A DNA stretch of 64,000 nucleotides from Pseudomonas alkylphenolica (GCF_004025535.1 NZ_QJRG01000047.1:806001-870000), one strand, 5' to 3'. Positions 25,983 to 35,264 are shown, numbered from the stretch's first letter. The notes: generated by a model not told the origin, from the sequence alone. Numbers and translations: made by a program.

Positions 25983-26909
25983 TCAGTGTCCGCCGCGCCA
26001 TGGCTGGCCGAGGGACACCGGCGCGTACAGGCGGGTGCGCACGGCATCGCGCGACAGCAGCACCAGCACCACGATGGTTGCCACATACGGCAGCATGGCC
26101 AGCAGGTTGGCCGGAATGCTGATGCCGATACCCTGGGCCACCAGGTGGAGGATGCTGGCCAGGCCGAACAGGTAAGCGCCGAGCAGCACGCGCAGCACTC
26201 GCCAGCTGGCGAATACCACCAGGGCCAGGGCGATCCAGCCGCGTCCGGCGCTCATGTTTTGCGCCCACATCGGCGTGTAGGCCAGCGACAGGTAAGCCCC
26301 GGCCATGCCGGCCATGGCGCCGCCGAACAGCACCGCCAGGGTGCGCACGCGCATCACCGGCAGGCCCATGGCGCTGGCGGCGTTCGGGTTCTCGCCGACT
26401 GCTTGCAGGATCAGACCGAGGCGGCTTTTGAGCAGCGCCCAGGTGATCAGCGCGAACAGCGCGAACGACAGGTAGACCAGCACATCCTGGTTGAACAGCA
26501 TGTGGCCGATCAACGGAATGTCGCTGAGCAACGGGATGGCCAGCGGTTCAAAGCCGGTCAGCGGCTTGCCGACCCAGGCCGAACCGACGAAGGCCGAGAG
26601 ACCGATGCCGAAGATCGTCAGGGCCAGGCCCGTGGCCACCTGGTTGGCCTGGCAGCCGAGAGCGACCAGAGCGAACAGCGCGGCCAGCAGGATGCCCGCC
26701 AGGCACGCCAGCAGCACGCCGAGCCACAGGCTGCCGGTAGAGAAGGCGACGATGAAACCAATCACCGCGCCGAACAGCATCATGCCCTCCTGGCCGAGGT
26801 TGAGTACGCCGGTTTTTTCGCACACCAGCTCACCGAGGGCGACCAGCAACAGCGGTGTGCCGCAGCGCACCATGGCGTAGAGGATGTTACTGATCAGATC
26901 GAGGTCCAT
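25983..26909 (-). CDS. ABC transporter permease, BPL/nucleoside type (YufQ-like)
   Basis: A 308-residue inner-membrane permease of the branched-chain/nucleoside (BPD_transp_2) class, the second permease of a BMP-type nucleoside importer. It begins MDLDLISNILYAMVRCGTPL and shows EKTGVLNLGQEGMMLFGAV, the standard motif of this family. A cytoplasmic coupling helix follows near QAVGENPNAASAMGLPVMRVR. About 8-10 hydrophobic segments are present. The ATG at 26909 is chosen over a longer frame. It is co-transcribed with the other permease (28 bp gap) and the ATPase. Confidence 0.9.
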   Translation of the reverse strand: MDLDLISNILYAMVRCGTPLLLVALGELVCEKTGVLNLGQEGMMLFGAVIGFIVAFSTGSLWLGVLLACLAGILLAALFALVALGCQANQVATGLALTIFGIGLSAFVGSAWVGKPLTGFEPLAIPLLSDIPLIGHMLFNQDVLVYLSFALFALITWALLKSRLGLILQAVGENPNAASAMGLPVMRVRTLAVLFGGAMAGMAGAYLSLAYTPMWAQNMSAGRGWIALALVVFASWRVLRVLLGAYLFGLASILHLVAQGIGISIPANLLAMLPYVATIVVLVLLSRDAVRTRLYAPVSLGQPWRGGH

Positions 26910-26937
26910 GGGATGACTCCAAGTAAGGCGGGCGCGC

Positions 26938-28041
26938 TCAGGCCGGGGCGTGTTCAGTGTGTTTGCGGGTGGCCGGCCTGAACCAGCTGCCAAGGCGCAC
27001 GCGGTAGAGGATCAGCAGGTCGCAGGCAAGCAGGAAGAACAGCATCATTCCCTGGAACAGCTCGGTCAGTGACTGCGGCAGGTTGAGGGTCATCTGGGCG
27101 TTCTCGCCACCGAGGTACAGCAGTGCCATCAGCAGCCCGGCGACGATGATGCCGAGCGGGTTGAGGCGGCCGAGAAAGGCCACGGTGATGGCCGCATAGC
27201 CGTAGCCCGGCGACACCTGCGGCACCAGCTGACCAATCGGCCCGGTGACTTCGCTGACCCCGGCGAGCCCGGCCAGGCCACCGCTGATCAGCAGCGCCAG
27301 CCACACCAGGCGTTTTTCGCGAAAGCCCATCAGCCCGGCGGCGCGGCTGTCGAGCCCGAGCACGCGCACCTGAAAGCCGAGAAAGCTGCGTGACAGCAAA
27401 ACCCAGACGGCTACCGCCGCCAGCAGCACCAGATAGAAGCCGGCGTGCAGGCGCACATCGTCGAACAGGGTCGGCAGGCGGCTGGCATCGGCGAACATCG
27501 CCGATTGTGGAAAGCTGAAACCCTCGGGGTCTTTCAGCGGCCCGTGGACGAAGTACAGCAGCAGGTTCAGGGCGATGTAATTGAGCATGATCGTGGTGAG
27601 GATTTCGTTGGCATTGAAGTGCGTGCGTAGCCACGCTGCCAGCGCTGCCCACAACGCACCGGCGAGCACGCCGGTGAGGATCACCGCCGGCAGTGCCAGC
27701 ACTGAGTCCCAGTCGAGGAGGTTGATCGCCAGCGCACTGCCCGCCAGGGCGCCGATCAGCAGCTGGCCTTCGGCGCCGATGTTCCAGATGCGCGCCTGGT
27801 AGGCCACCGCCAGGCCCAGTGCGCAAAGCAGGATGGGGATGGCCTTGATCAACAGCTCCGAGACGCCGTAGAAGTCCTGTACCGGCTCGATCAGCAGTGT
27901 GTGGAAGGTCGCCAGCGGATCGTGGCCGAGGGCGGCAAACAGCAGGGCGCCGCACAGCAATGTCAGCAGCGCGGCCAGCAGGGGTGACAGCAGCAGATGA
28001 CGACGTGACTGCTGCAGGCGGGGTTCGAGGGTCAGTAGCAT
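26938..28041 (-). CDS. ABC transporter permease, BPL/nucleoside type (YufP-like)
   Basis: A 367-residue membrane permease, first of the two in the BMP-type importer. The family motif is ARIWNIGAEGQLLIGALAG, with the coupling region LGLDSRAAGLMGFREKRLV. It begins with a cytoplasmic N-terminus and has roughly 10 hydrophobic helices. The ATG at 28041 sits 11 bases downstream of the ATPase stop, which fits operon organisation. It forms a heterodimer with the next permease. Confidence 0.9.
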   Translation of the reverse strand: MLLTLEPRLQQSRRHLLLSPLLAALLTLLCGALLFAALGHDPLATFHTLLIEPVQDFYGVSELLIKAIPILLCALGLAVAYQARIWNIGAEGQLLIGALAGSALAINLLDWDSVLALPAVILTGVLAGALWAALAAWLRTHFNANEILTTIMLNYIALNLLLYFVHGPLKDPEGFSFPQSAMFADASRLPTLFDDVRLHAGFYLVLLAAVAVWVLLSRSFLGFQVRVLGLDSRAAGLMGFREKRLVWLALLISGGLAGLAGVSEVTGPIGQLVPQVSPGYGYAAITVAFLGRLNPLGIIVAGLLMALLYLGGENAQMTLNLPQSLTELFQGMMLFFLLACDLLILYRVRLGSWFRPATRKHTEHAPA

Positions 28042-28051
28042 GGGATTCTCT

Positions 28052-29590
28052 TCAGGCAGCAGCAGGGTTGTCGAACTCACCGGCCATCCAGCGGCCGACT
28101 TCGGTGAGGGTGGTGTGCGCGGTGGCCTTCAGCGGCGACAGGCGACCGCTGCACAGGGCGCCGAGGCGGTCGCTGATCTGGAACAGTTCATCGAGGTCTT
28201 CGGAGATCACCAGGATTGCCGCGCCCGCATCGCGCAGGGCGATCAGCTCGCGGTGAATGGTCGCCGCCGCACCGACGTCCACGCCCCAGGTCGGGTGCGC
28301 CGCGACCAGCAGCGTCGGTTGCTGCATCACTTCGCGGCCGAGGATGAACTTCTGCAGGTTGCCGCCGGACAGGCTGCGGGCCAGGGTATGGATGTCCGGG
28401 GTCTTCACCCCGAAGCGGCGCACGATGTTCTCGGCCAGGGCCTCGACACGGCCACGACGGACCATGCCGTGGCCGACCAGGCCCTGGTGAAACGATGACA
28501 GCAGGGCGTTGTCGGCCAGGCTCATGTCCGGCACCGCACCGTGGCCCAGGCGCTCGGCGGGTACGAAGGCCATGCCCAGGCGCCGACGCACATCCGGGTG
28601 CAGGTTGGCAATGGGCTGCTGGTCGAGGGTGATGCGCTCGCGCTCGCCACGCGGCAGGCGGGTTTCGCCAGACAGCAAGGCCAGCAACTCGTCCTGGCCG
28701 TTGCCCGCCACACCGGCAATACCGACGATCTCGCCACTGCGCACTTCAAGGCGCAGGCGATCGAGCGAGGTACCGAACGGGTCGAGGTTGTGCCAGCTGA
28801 GGTCGTCTACGCGCAGACGTGTCAGCCCGCCGCTGGCTTTGGGGTAGCTGGCTTCCAGGCCCTCGGCATCGCCGACCATCAGGCGTGCCAGCTGCAGGTC
28901 GCTGCATTCGCGCGGCACGCAGGCACCGGCAACGCGTCCGCCACGCAGCACCGTGGCGCTGTCGCACAGGGCACGTACTTCGCCGAGCTTGTGGCTGATG
29001 AAGAGAATGCTGCAGCCCTCGGCGGCCAACGCACGCAGGGTGACAAACAGCTCGTCGACCTCCTGCGGGGTGAGTACCGAGGTCGGTTCATCAAGGATCA
29101 GCAGGCGGATGTCCTGCATCAGGCAGCGGACGATCTCCACCCGCTGGCGCTCGCCAATCGACAAGCTATGCACCAGGCGTTCCGGCTCCAGGCCCATGCC
29201 GTAGCGCTGCGACACCTCGCGGATTTTTGGCTCCAGCTGCTTCGGTGTGCCGGCGTCGCGGCCCAGTGCCAGGGCGATGTTCTCGGCCACGGTGAGGGTT
29301 TCGAATAACGAAAAATGCTGGAAGACCATGCCGATGCCCAGCGCCCGGGCCTGGGCCGGGTCACGGACCTGCACGCGCTGGCCTTGCCAGACGACTTCGC
29401 CGCTGTCCGGGGCGGTGACGCCGTAAATGATCTTCATCAGGGTACTTTTGCCGGCACCGTTTTCACCCAGCAGGGCGTGAATTTCACCCGCCGAGATGCG
29501 CAGGTCGATACGGTCGTTGGCCAGGGTGCCCGGGTAGCGCTTGGTGATGGCGCGTAGTTCCAGGCGCAGCGAAGAGGCGGAATGGGGCAT
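28052..29590 (-). CDS. ABC transporter ATP-binding protein with two ATPase domains
   Basis: A 512-residue protein with two tandem nucleotide-binding domains, as usual in BMP-type nucleoside and sugar importers. The first domain has Walker A GENGAGKSTLMK, signature LSIGERQRVEI and Walker B LLILDEPTSVLT. The second is more degenerate (GVAGNGQDELLALLSGE in place of Walker A) but keeps the signature LSGGNLQKFILGRE. The ATG at 29590 starts MPHSASSLRLEL, and the longer frame adds unrelated residues. It is the first gene of the six-gene minus-strand uptake operon. Confidence 0.92.
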   Translation of the reverse strand: MPHSASSLRLELRAITKRYPGTLANDRIDLRISAGEIHALLGENGAGKSTLMKIIYGVTAPDSGEVVWQGQRVQVRDPAQARALGIGMVFQHFSLFETLTVAENIALALGRDAGTPKQLEPKIREVSQRYGMGLEPERLVHSLSIGERQRVEIVRCLMQDIRLLILDEPTSVLTPQEVDELFVTLRALAAEGCSILFISHKLGEVRALCDSATVLRGGRVAGACVPRECSDLQLARLMVGDAEGLEASYPKASGGLTRLRVDDLSWHNLDPFGTSLDRLRLEVRSGEIVGIAGVAGNGQDELLALLSGETRLPRGERERITLDQQPIANLHPDVRRRLGMAFVPAERLGHGAVPDMSLADNALLSSFHQGLVGHGMVRRGRVEALAENIVRRFGVKTPDIHTLARSLSGGNLQKFILGREVMQQPTLLVAAHPTWGVDVGAAATIHRELIALRDAGAAILVISEDLDELFQISDRLGALCSGRLSPLKATAHTTLTEVGRWMAGEFDNPAAA

Positions 29591-29955
29591 GAGGTGGCTC
29601 GGTAATGGATTGCGGTACTGGGCTGTAAGCAAAAACATGGCCAATTGGTCAGATTATTGGCCGGGCCACAGGCCAGAGCCGCGCAGCCCAGGCATTGAGG
29701 TGTCGAAGTTGATCATCGCGACCGATCGTGCAGCGTCATGGAGCGGGCGGATGCGCTGCAATGGTGCGCGCCACCTGACGGGCTGTTGAACATGGAACTG
29801 TTTGTCCAGCAACAGCAGGGCAACACTTTGCTGTTCTGCAGCGCTGTCCGATTGTTGATGATTGTTCTCAACCAATTGAAATTAAAGGGTTTATTCTTTG
29901 GCATGGCTTGTGCCTTAGTCCCTGGTATCTCTGTACTCAGATCCAAGGAACGTGC
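29591..29955. promoter_or_regulatory. 365-bp divergent region between nucleoside-type and sulfur operons
   Basis: No gene is seen here. The leftmost part (29591-29660) serves the minus-strand ATPase operon and includes GGCCAATTGGTC and TTATTGGCC, overlapping palindromic TTGGCC motifs. The right part is AT-rich and contains the sigma-54 promoter listed separately. Around 29811-29837 AACAGCA and TGCTGTT form an inverted repeat with an 11-bp spacer, a plausible binding site for the enhancer-binding activator. Confidence 0.5.
29899..29914 (+). promoter_or_regulatory. Sigma-54 (-24/-12) promoter of the SfnB operon
   Basis: TGGCATGGCTTGTGCC has GG and GC dinucleotides separated by exactly ten bases (29900-29901 and 29912-29913). 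The -24 half is TGGCATG against the consensus TGGCACG. The -12 half GTGC is less good than TTGC. Transcription should begin near 29925, about 30 bp before the SfnB start. A sigma-54 activator gene of the SfnR type lies 7.5 kb away. Confidence 0.7.
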
Positions 29956-31179
29956 ATGTCTACGCCCGCTGTCAGTGCCCATTACGATATCCGCCAACCG
30001 GATGCCCATATCATTCGCGATGATGCCGAAGCCATCGCCGTTGCCCACCGCGTCGCCGCGCTGTTGCGCGAAGGCGCCAGCGAACGTGACCGCAATCGCC
30101 AGGTGCCGGCGGATGTCGTCGATGCCTATTCCAACAGCGGCCTGTGGGGGATCACCGTGCCGCGCAGCTACGGTGGCGCCGAGGTGTCTTTCGCTACCCT
30201 GGCCAAGGTCATTGCCATTGTCTCTGCCGCCGACCCGTCGCTGGGGCAGATCCCGCAAAACCATTACTGCCTGCTGGAGGATATTCGTCTGCAAGGCAGC
30301 GAAGCGCAGCAACGGTTTTTTTTCGATCTGGTGCTCAAAGGTCATCGCTTCGCCAATGCACTGTCAGAAACCGGCGGCAAGACCGTGCAGGACATCAGCA
30401 CCCGCCTGGTGGCCGACGGTGATGGCTACCGCATCGACGGACGCAAGGGTTATTGCACCGGTTCGCTGTACGCTCACTGGATCGGCGTGTTGGCGCTGGA
30501 CGAGCAGGGCCGTGGGCAACTGGCCTTCGTCCAGCGCGGTACGCCGGGGCTGGTAGTGGTGGACGACTGGGACAGCATCGGCCAGCGCACCACCTCCAGT
30601 GGCACGGTCATCGCCGACGGCTTGCGCGTGCCGGCCTTCCATCTGTTCGCCAGCTACCGCTCCTATGAAAGCCCGACCCTGGCCGGGCCATTCGCCCAGC
30701 TGACCACTGCGGCCATCGATGCCGGCATCGGTCGCGCGGCGCTGGACGACACCATTGCCTTTGTTCGCGAGTACGCCCGGCCGTGGGTGGATGCCAAGGT
30801 CGACAAGGCCGGCGATGACCCGCTGACGATTATCCAGATCGGCTCCCTGGAGATCCGCCAGGAAGCCGCCGAAGCGCTGCTTGAGCGTGCGGGCCTTGTG
30901 CTGGACGCGGCCAAGCCGGCACCGGATGAAGACAACGTTGCCGCAGCGTCGGTCGCCGTGGCCAAGGCCAAGGTGCTGACCACTGAAGCGGCCATTGAAG
31001 CCACCAACCGTCTGTTCGAGCTGGGCGGCACCCGCTCGTCCCAGGCCCGGCACAACTTCGACCGTCACTGGCGCAACGCCCGGGTGCACACCCTGCACGA
31101 CCCGGTGCGCTGGAAGTATCACCTGGTCGGCAACTGGGCGCTGAACGGCATCAAACCTGCGCGTCACGACTGGAACTGA
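29956..31179 (+). CDS. SfnB-family sulfur-acquisition oxidoreductase (acyl-CoA dehydrogenase fold)
   Basis: A 407-residue flavoprotein of the acyl-CoA dehydrogenase superfamily, closest in look to SfnB and DszC-type flavin monooxygenases used for dimethyl sulfone and other organosulfur compounds. It has the N-terminal helical domain (DRNRQVPADVVDAYSNSGLW), the beta-domain ISTRLVADGDGYRIDGRKGY with CTGSLYAHW, and the C-terminal helix RSSQARHNFDRHWRNARVHTLHDPV. This last block is typical of SfnB/DszC rather than true acyl-CoA dehydrogenases. The ATG at 29956 has AAGGA upstream. It begins a five-gene operon with a monooxygenase and a MetINQ-like transporter. Confidence 0.88.
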   Translation: MSTPAVSAHYDIRQPDAHIIRDDAEAIAVAHRVAALLREGASERDRNRQVPADVVDAYSNSGLWGITVPRSYGGAEVSFATLAKVIAIVSAADPSLGQIPQNHYCLLEDIRLQGSEAQQRFFFDLVLKGHRFANALSETGGKTVQDISTRLVADGDGYRIDGRKGYCTGSLYAHWIGVLALDEQGRGQLAFVQRGTPGLVVVDDWDSIGQRTTSSGTVIADGLRVPAFHLFASYRSYESPTLAGPFAQLTTAAIDAGIGRAALDDTIAFVREYARPWVDAKVDKAGDDPLTIIQIGSLEIRQEAAEALLERAGLVLDAAKPAPDEDNVAAASVAVAKAKVLTTEAAIEATNRLFELGGTRSSQARHNFDRHWRNARVHTLHDPVRWKYHLVGNWALNGIKPARHDWN

Positions 31180-31182
31180 GGG

Positions 31183-32562
31183 ATGGCCATGTCCAAGCAC
31201 ATTCGCCTCAACGCCTTCGCCATGAACACCGTCGGGCACCTGTCGCCCGGCCTGTGGCGGCACCCGCGCGACCAGTCGCGGCGTTACACCGACATTCACT
31301 ACTGGGTCGAGCTGGCCAAAACCCTGGAGCGCGGCCGTATCGACGGCCTGTTCATTGCCGACGTGCTGGGGGTGTATGACGTGTATGGCGGCAACGCCGA
31401 CGCGGCCCTGAGCAATGGCACCCAGGTGCCGGTCAATGACCCGTTGCAGCTGGTGCCGGCCATGGCCGCCGCTACCGAACACCTGGGGTTTGGCGTCACC
31501 GCCTCGGTGTCGTTCGAGCACCCGTTCCCGTTCGCCCGGCGCATGTCGACCCTCGATCACCTGACCCAGGGGCGTGCTGGCTGGAACATCGTCACCTCAT
31601 ACCTGAGCAGCGGTGCGCGCAACCTCGGGCAGCGCGAACAGTTGTCCCACGACCAGCGCTATGCCCTGGCCGAGGAATACCTGCAGGTGTGCTACAAACT
31701 CTGGGAAAGCAGCTGGGACGAAGACGCGGTGCGCGCCGACCGCGACAGCGGCGTCTACGCCGATCCGGCCAAGGTGCACGGCATCGAACATGAGGGCACT
31801 TACTTCAAAGTGCCGGGTTTTCACCTGTGCGAGCCGTCGCCGCAGCGCACCCCGGTGCTGTATCAGGCGGGCGCCTCCAGCCGTGGCCGGGCGTTCGCCG
31901 CCGCCAATGCGGAGTGCGTGTTCGTTGCCGCGCCGAGCAAGGCCGTACTGAAAAAGCAGGTGGACGAGTTCCGCGCTGCTGCCGTCGCCGCCGGACGTGC
32001 GGCGGACGATATCGTCATCCTCGAACAGCTGACGGTGATCGTCGCTGAAACCGATGAGGCCGCCCTGACCCGGCTGCGCGAGTACCGCGAATACGCCAGC
32101 GCCAGTGGCGCGCTGACCCTGATGTCGGGCTGGACCGGTATCGACTTCTCCCGTTACGACCCGGACCAGGTGCTGCGCGAAGTGCCGAGCGATGCCATCC
32201 AGTCGGCGGTGGACGCCTTCACCCGCGCCGACCCCACCCGTACCTGGACCACCGCCGAAATCGCCGACTACTGCGCGATTGGCGGCGATGGCCCGGTGCT
32301 GGTGGGCTCGGCGAAAACGGTGGCCGACCAGTTGCAGGAATGGGTCGAAGAAACCGGCGTCGATGGCTTCAACCTGGCCAGCGTGGTGGCGCCGGAGACC
32401 TTCGTCGCCGTGGTTGACCTGCTGGTGCCGGAGTTGCAGGCGCGCGGCCTGTTCAAGCGCGAGTACACCGAGGGCACCTTGCGCCACAAGCTGTTCGGCC
32501 AGGGAGACCGCCTGCGCGCACCGCACCCTGTGTCGGCCCTGCGACGGAGGGCCGGCGAATGA
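31183..32562 (+). CDS. NtaA/SnaA/DszA-family FMNH2-dependent monooxygenase
   Basis: A 459-residue bacterial luciferase-like monooxygenase of the NtaA/SnaA/DszA/SoxA group, which use reduced FMN from a partner reductase to oxidise C-S or C-N compounds. Family landmarks are MNTVGHLSPGLWRHPRDQS near the start, YTDIHYWVELAKTLERGRID, and GRAGWNIVTSYLSSGARNLG. It starts four bases after the SfnB stop; ATG at 31183 or 31189 both fit. It overlaps the next permease as ATGA. The FMN reductase could be the MsuE-like protein encoded at 39618-40187. Confidence 0.9.
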   Translation: MAMSKHIRLNAFAMNTVGHLSPGLWRHPRDQSRRYTDIHYWVELAKTLERGRIDGLFIADVLGVYDVYGGNADAALSNGTQVPVNDPLQLVPAMAAATEHLGFGVTASVSFEHPFPFARRMSTLDHLTQGRAGWNIVTSYLSSGARNLGQREQLSHDQRYALAEEYLQVCYKLWESSWDEDAVRADRDSGVYADPAKVHGIEHEGTYFKVPGFHLCEPSPQRTPVLYQAGASSRGRAFAAANAECVFVAAPSKAVLKKQVDEFRAAAVAAGRAADDIVILEQLTVIVAETDEAALTRLREYREYASASGALTLMSGWTGIDFSRYDPDQVLREVPSDAIQSAVDAFTRADPTRTWTTAEIADYCAIGGDGPVLVGSAKTVADQLQEWVEETGVDGFNLASVVAPETFVAVVDLLVPELQARGLFKREYTEGTLRHKLFGQGDRLRAPHPVSALRRRAGE

Positions 32563-33224
32563 ACGAATGGCTGGTCAACCTGGACTGGTTCGAAGTCGGC
32601 CAGGCCAGCCTCGAGACCCTGAGCATGCTCGGCGCGGCGCTGGCGTTCACCGTGCTGCTCGGGCTGCCGCTGGGGGTACTGCTGTACCTCACCGGGCAGC
32701 GTCAGCTGTTGTCCAGCCCGGTGCTGTACCGCTGCCTGTCGGTGGTGGCCAACGTCCTGCGTTCGCTGCCGTTCATCATCCTGCTGATCGTGCTGATTCC
32801 AGTGACGACGTTGCTCACCGGCACATCGCTGGGGGTGCGCGGCACCATTCCACCGTTGGTGGTGGGCTGTACGCCGTTCTTCGCCCGGCTGGTGGAAGCC
32901 GCGTTGCGTGAAGTCGACCGCGGACTGGTCGAGGCCAGCCAGGCCATGGGCGGCAGCACCTGGCAGATCATCCGCTACACGCTGTTGCCGGAGTCGCGTA
33001 CCGGGCTGATTGCCGCCGTTACCGTGACGGCCATCGTGCTGGTGGATTACACCGCCATGGCCGGGGTGATCGGTGGTGGTGGCCTGGGCGACCTGGCAAT
33101 CCGCTTTGGTTACCAGCGCTTCCAGACCGATGTGATGGTGGTCACCGTGCTGCTGCTGATCGTGCTGGTGCAGGCCTTGCAAATGAGCGGCGACCGCCTG
33201 GTGCGGTACTTCACCCGCCGCTGA
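32559..33224 (+). CDS. MetI-like ABC transporter permease
   Basis: A 221-residue permease of the methionine uptake (MUT) family. Five to six hydrophobic helices are present. The coupling loop is EASQAMGGSTWQIIRYTLLPES, and ADYTAMAGVIGGGGLGDLAIRFGY-like wording near the C-terminus (DYTAMAGVIGGGGLGDLAI) is the MetI signature. It overlaps the monooxygenase stop by ATGA. In this sulfur context it probably imports an organosulfur compound or methionine derivative rather than plain methionine. Confidence 0.92.
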   Translation: MNEWLVNLDWFEVGQASLETLSMLGAALAFTVLLGLPLGVLLYLTGQRQLLSSPVLYRCLSVVANVLRSLPFIILLIVLIPVTTLLTGTSLGVRGTIPPLVVGCTPFFARLVEAALREVDRGLVEASQAMGGSTWQIIRYTLLPESRTGLIAAVTVTAIVLVDYTAMAGVIGGGGLGDLAIRFGYQRFQTDVMVVTVLLLIVLVQALQMSGDRLVRYFTRR

Positions 33225-33318
33225 ATGTTCCGTTACCCGCCTGCGGCAGCCGGGATTCGCTGCCGCGCCGGCCCCACGTTCGCCAGACGACGGCCAACCC
33301 TTATTCAGGAGTCAGACC

Positions 33319-34095
33319 ATGTTCAAGCAGTCTCTGGCGGTATTGGCCGCCGCGATCATCAGCCTCTCGGCGCATGCCAACGAAAAGCTCACCGTCGGCG
33401 CCACCCCGGTGCCCCACGCGGAAATCCTCGAGTTCGTCAAACCGGTACTGGCCAAGGAGGGCGTGGACCTCGACATCAAAGTCTTCACCGACTTCATCCA
33501 GCCCAACCAGCAACTGGCAGAGAAAAACCTCGACGCCAACTACTATCAGTACCGGCCGTTCCTCGATGACTACAACAAGACCCGCCACACCGACCTGGTG
33601 CCGGTGGTCGGCGTGCACATCGAGCCGTTCGGTGCGTACTCCACCAGGATCAAAAACCTCAAGGACCTGCCTGACGGTGCCAGTGTTGCCATTCCCAATG
33701 ACCCGGTGAACACCGGTCGTGCCCTGGTGCTGCTGCACGAAGCCGGGCTGATCAAACTCAAGGACCCGAGCAACACCCTGGCGACCCAGCGCGACATCGC
33801 CGAAAACCCCAAGCGCCTGAAAATCCGTGAACTGGAAGGTGCGCTGCTGGCCCGCGCGGTGAATCAGGTGGACCTGGCCTTCGTCTTCGCCAACTACGCG
33901 CTGGAAGCCGGTATCGATACCAACAGCGCGCTGATCGTCGAGAAGGGCAAAGACCTCTACGTAGAGTACCTCGTGGCCCGTCCCGACAACCTCCAGGACC
34001 CGGGCATCCAGAAGCTGGCCAAAGCGTTGAATACGCCTGAAGTGCGCAACTTCATCCTGACCCGTTACAAAGGGCAGATTGCGCCAGGGTTCTGA
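33319..34095 (+). CDS. MetQ/NlpA-family substrate-binding protein
   Basis: A 258-residue periplasmic binding protein. The signal peptide is residues 1-20 (FKQSLAVLAAAIISLSAHA before NEKLTVG). There is no lipobox, so unlike E. coli MetQ it is probably soluble. Family blocks are ATPVPHAEILEFVKPVLAKEGV, ANYYQYRPFLDDYN, and SVAIPNDPVNTGRALVLLHEAG. It is part of the MetI-MetQ-MetN-like cassette and lies 94 bp after the permease gene. Confidence 0.92.
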   Translation: MFKQSLAVLAAAIISLSAHANEKLTVGATPVPHAEILEFVKPVLAKEGVDLDIKVFTDFIQPNQQLAEKNLDANYYQYRPFLDDYNKTRHTDLVPVVGVHIEPFGAYSTRIKNLKDLPDGASVAIPNDPVNTGRALVLLHEAGLIKLKDPSNTLATQRDIAENPKRLKIRELEGALLARAVNQVDLAFVFANYALEAGIDTNSALIVEKGKDLYVEYLVARPDNLQDPGIQKLAKALNTPEVRNFILTRYKGQIAPGF

Positions 34096-34130
34096 TCATT
34101 GTTGTTTCTACCTGACGGGGCATTGCCAAC

Positions 34131-35135
34131 GTGACGCACTTTTCCCAGGAACTCCTTGCCAGTGCCGTGCCCCTGCAACTGCGCGGCATTGGCAAACGCT
34201 ACGGCGAACTCACCGCACTGCAGGGCATCGACCTGCAGGTTCAGCGCGGCGAAATCTTCGGCATCATCGGTCGCAGCGGCGCTGGCAAGTCGTCGCTATT
34301 GCGCCTGATCAACCGCCTGGAAACCCCCACTGAAGGGCAGGTGCTGATCAACGGCGCGGACATCGGCGAGCTTACCGGGGCGCAACTGCAACCGTTGCGT
34401 CGCCAGGTGGCGATGATCTTCCAGCACTTCAACCTGATGGTCACCCGTACGGTGGCCGAAAACATCGAACTGCCGCTGCGCATGGCCGGTGTGCCGGCAG
34501 CGGAGCGGGCGCGGCGGGTGGATGAACTGCTGCAACTGGTGGGACTGGTAGAGCGCCGTGCGGCGTATCCGGCGCAGTTGTCCGGCGGGCAGAAGCAGCG
34601 GGTCGGCATTGCCCGCGCGCTGGTGCTGGAACCGCAGATTCTGCTGTGCGACGAAGCTACCTCGGCGCTGGACCCGGAAAGCACCCAGTCGATCCTGCAA
34701 TTGCTGCGCGACATCAACCGCCGGCTGGGCCTGACCATTGTCTTGATCACCCATGAGATGGAAGTGATCCGCGACCTTTGCCACCGCGTGGCGGTGCTCG
34801 AGCGTGGGCGGGTGGTCGAGCAGGGCGAGGTGTGGCGGGTGTTTGGTGATCCACGTCACGAGGTGAGCCGGATTTTGCTGGCGGGCTCGGAGCATGTGCA
34901 GGAAGCAGGGCCTGCGGCTGAGGATGAAGTGCTGGTGGATTTGCACTTTACCGGTGAGCGCGGCCTGGAACCGGATTTGGCAGCGCTGTCAGCTCTGCTG
35001 CCGGGGTTGCGCCTGGTGCAAGGCGGGGTCGAACGGATTCAAGGCCGCGCCCTGGGGCGCTTGCGCGTGGCGGTGCGAGGTGGGGATTTGCAACGGGTAG
35101 AAGGCCTGGCTGACCGGGTGGCGCGGGTTCGCTAG
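34131..35135 (+). CDS. MetN-like ABC transporter ATP-binding protein
   Basis: A 334-residue ATPase. Walker A is GRSGAGKSSLLR, the signature LSGGQKQRVGIARAL and Walker B ILLCDEATSALDPEST. A C-terminal NIL-type regulatory domain covers about residues 260-334 (DEVLVDLHFTGERGLEPDLA). The start is GTG at 34131; the preceding gene ends 35 bp upstream. NIL domains allosterically inhibit the transporter when substrate accumulates in MetN. It energises the MetI-like permease. Confidence 0.9.
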   Translation: MTHFSQELLASAVPLQLRGIGKRYGELTALQGIDLQVQRGEIFGIIGRSGAGKSSLLRLINRLETPTEGQVLINGADIGELTGAQLQPLRRQVAMIFQHFNLMVTRTVAENIELPLRMAGVPAAERARRVDELLQLVGLVERRAAYPAQLSGGQKQRVGIARALVLEPQILLCDEATSALDPESTQSILQLLRDINRRLGLTIVLITHEMEVIRDLCHRVAVLERGRVVEQGEVWRVFGDPRHEVSRILLAGSEHVQEAGPAAEDEVLVDLHFTGERGLEPDLAALSALLPGLRLVQGGVERIQGRALGRLRVAVRGGDLQRVEGLADRVARVR

Positions 35136-35171
35136 TCTGACGTGACTCTGCATCGCGGCGGTCCGGCGTCC

Positions 35172-35228
35172 CGGTAAATCCGCTCCTACACGATCACACC
35201 GGCCTGTAGGAGCGGATTTATCCGCGAA
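35172..35228. repeat. Inverted pair of REP elements
   Basis: Left arm 35172-35190 and right arm 35205-35228 share the inverted core TGTAGGAGCGGATTTA and form a stem of 16 bp. It lies between the convergent MetN-like and amidohydrolase-like genes and is likely a bidirectional terminator. Confidence 0.8.
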
Positions 35229-35264
35229 GAGTTGCGCAGCAGGGCTGGCCTGCCACCAAGGGCA

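Noticed and set aside
25780..26268. N-terminal extension of the BMP binding protein to 26268
   Set aside because: It would overlap the permease gene and place the signal peptide in the middle of the protein.
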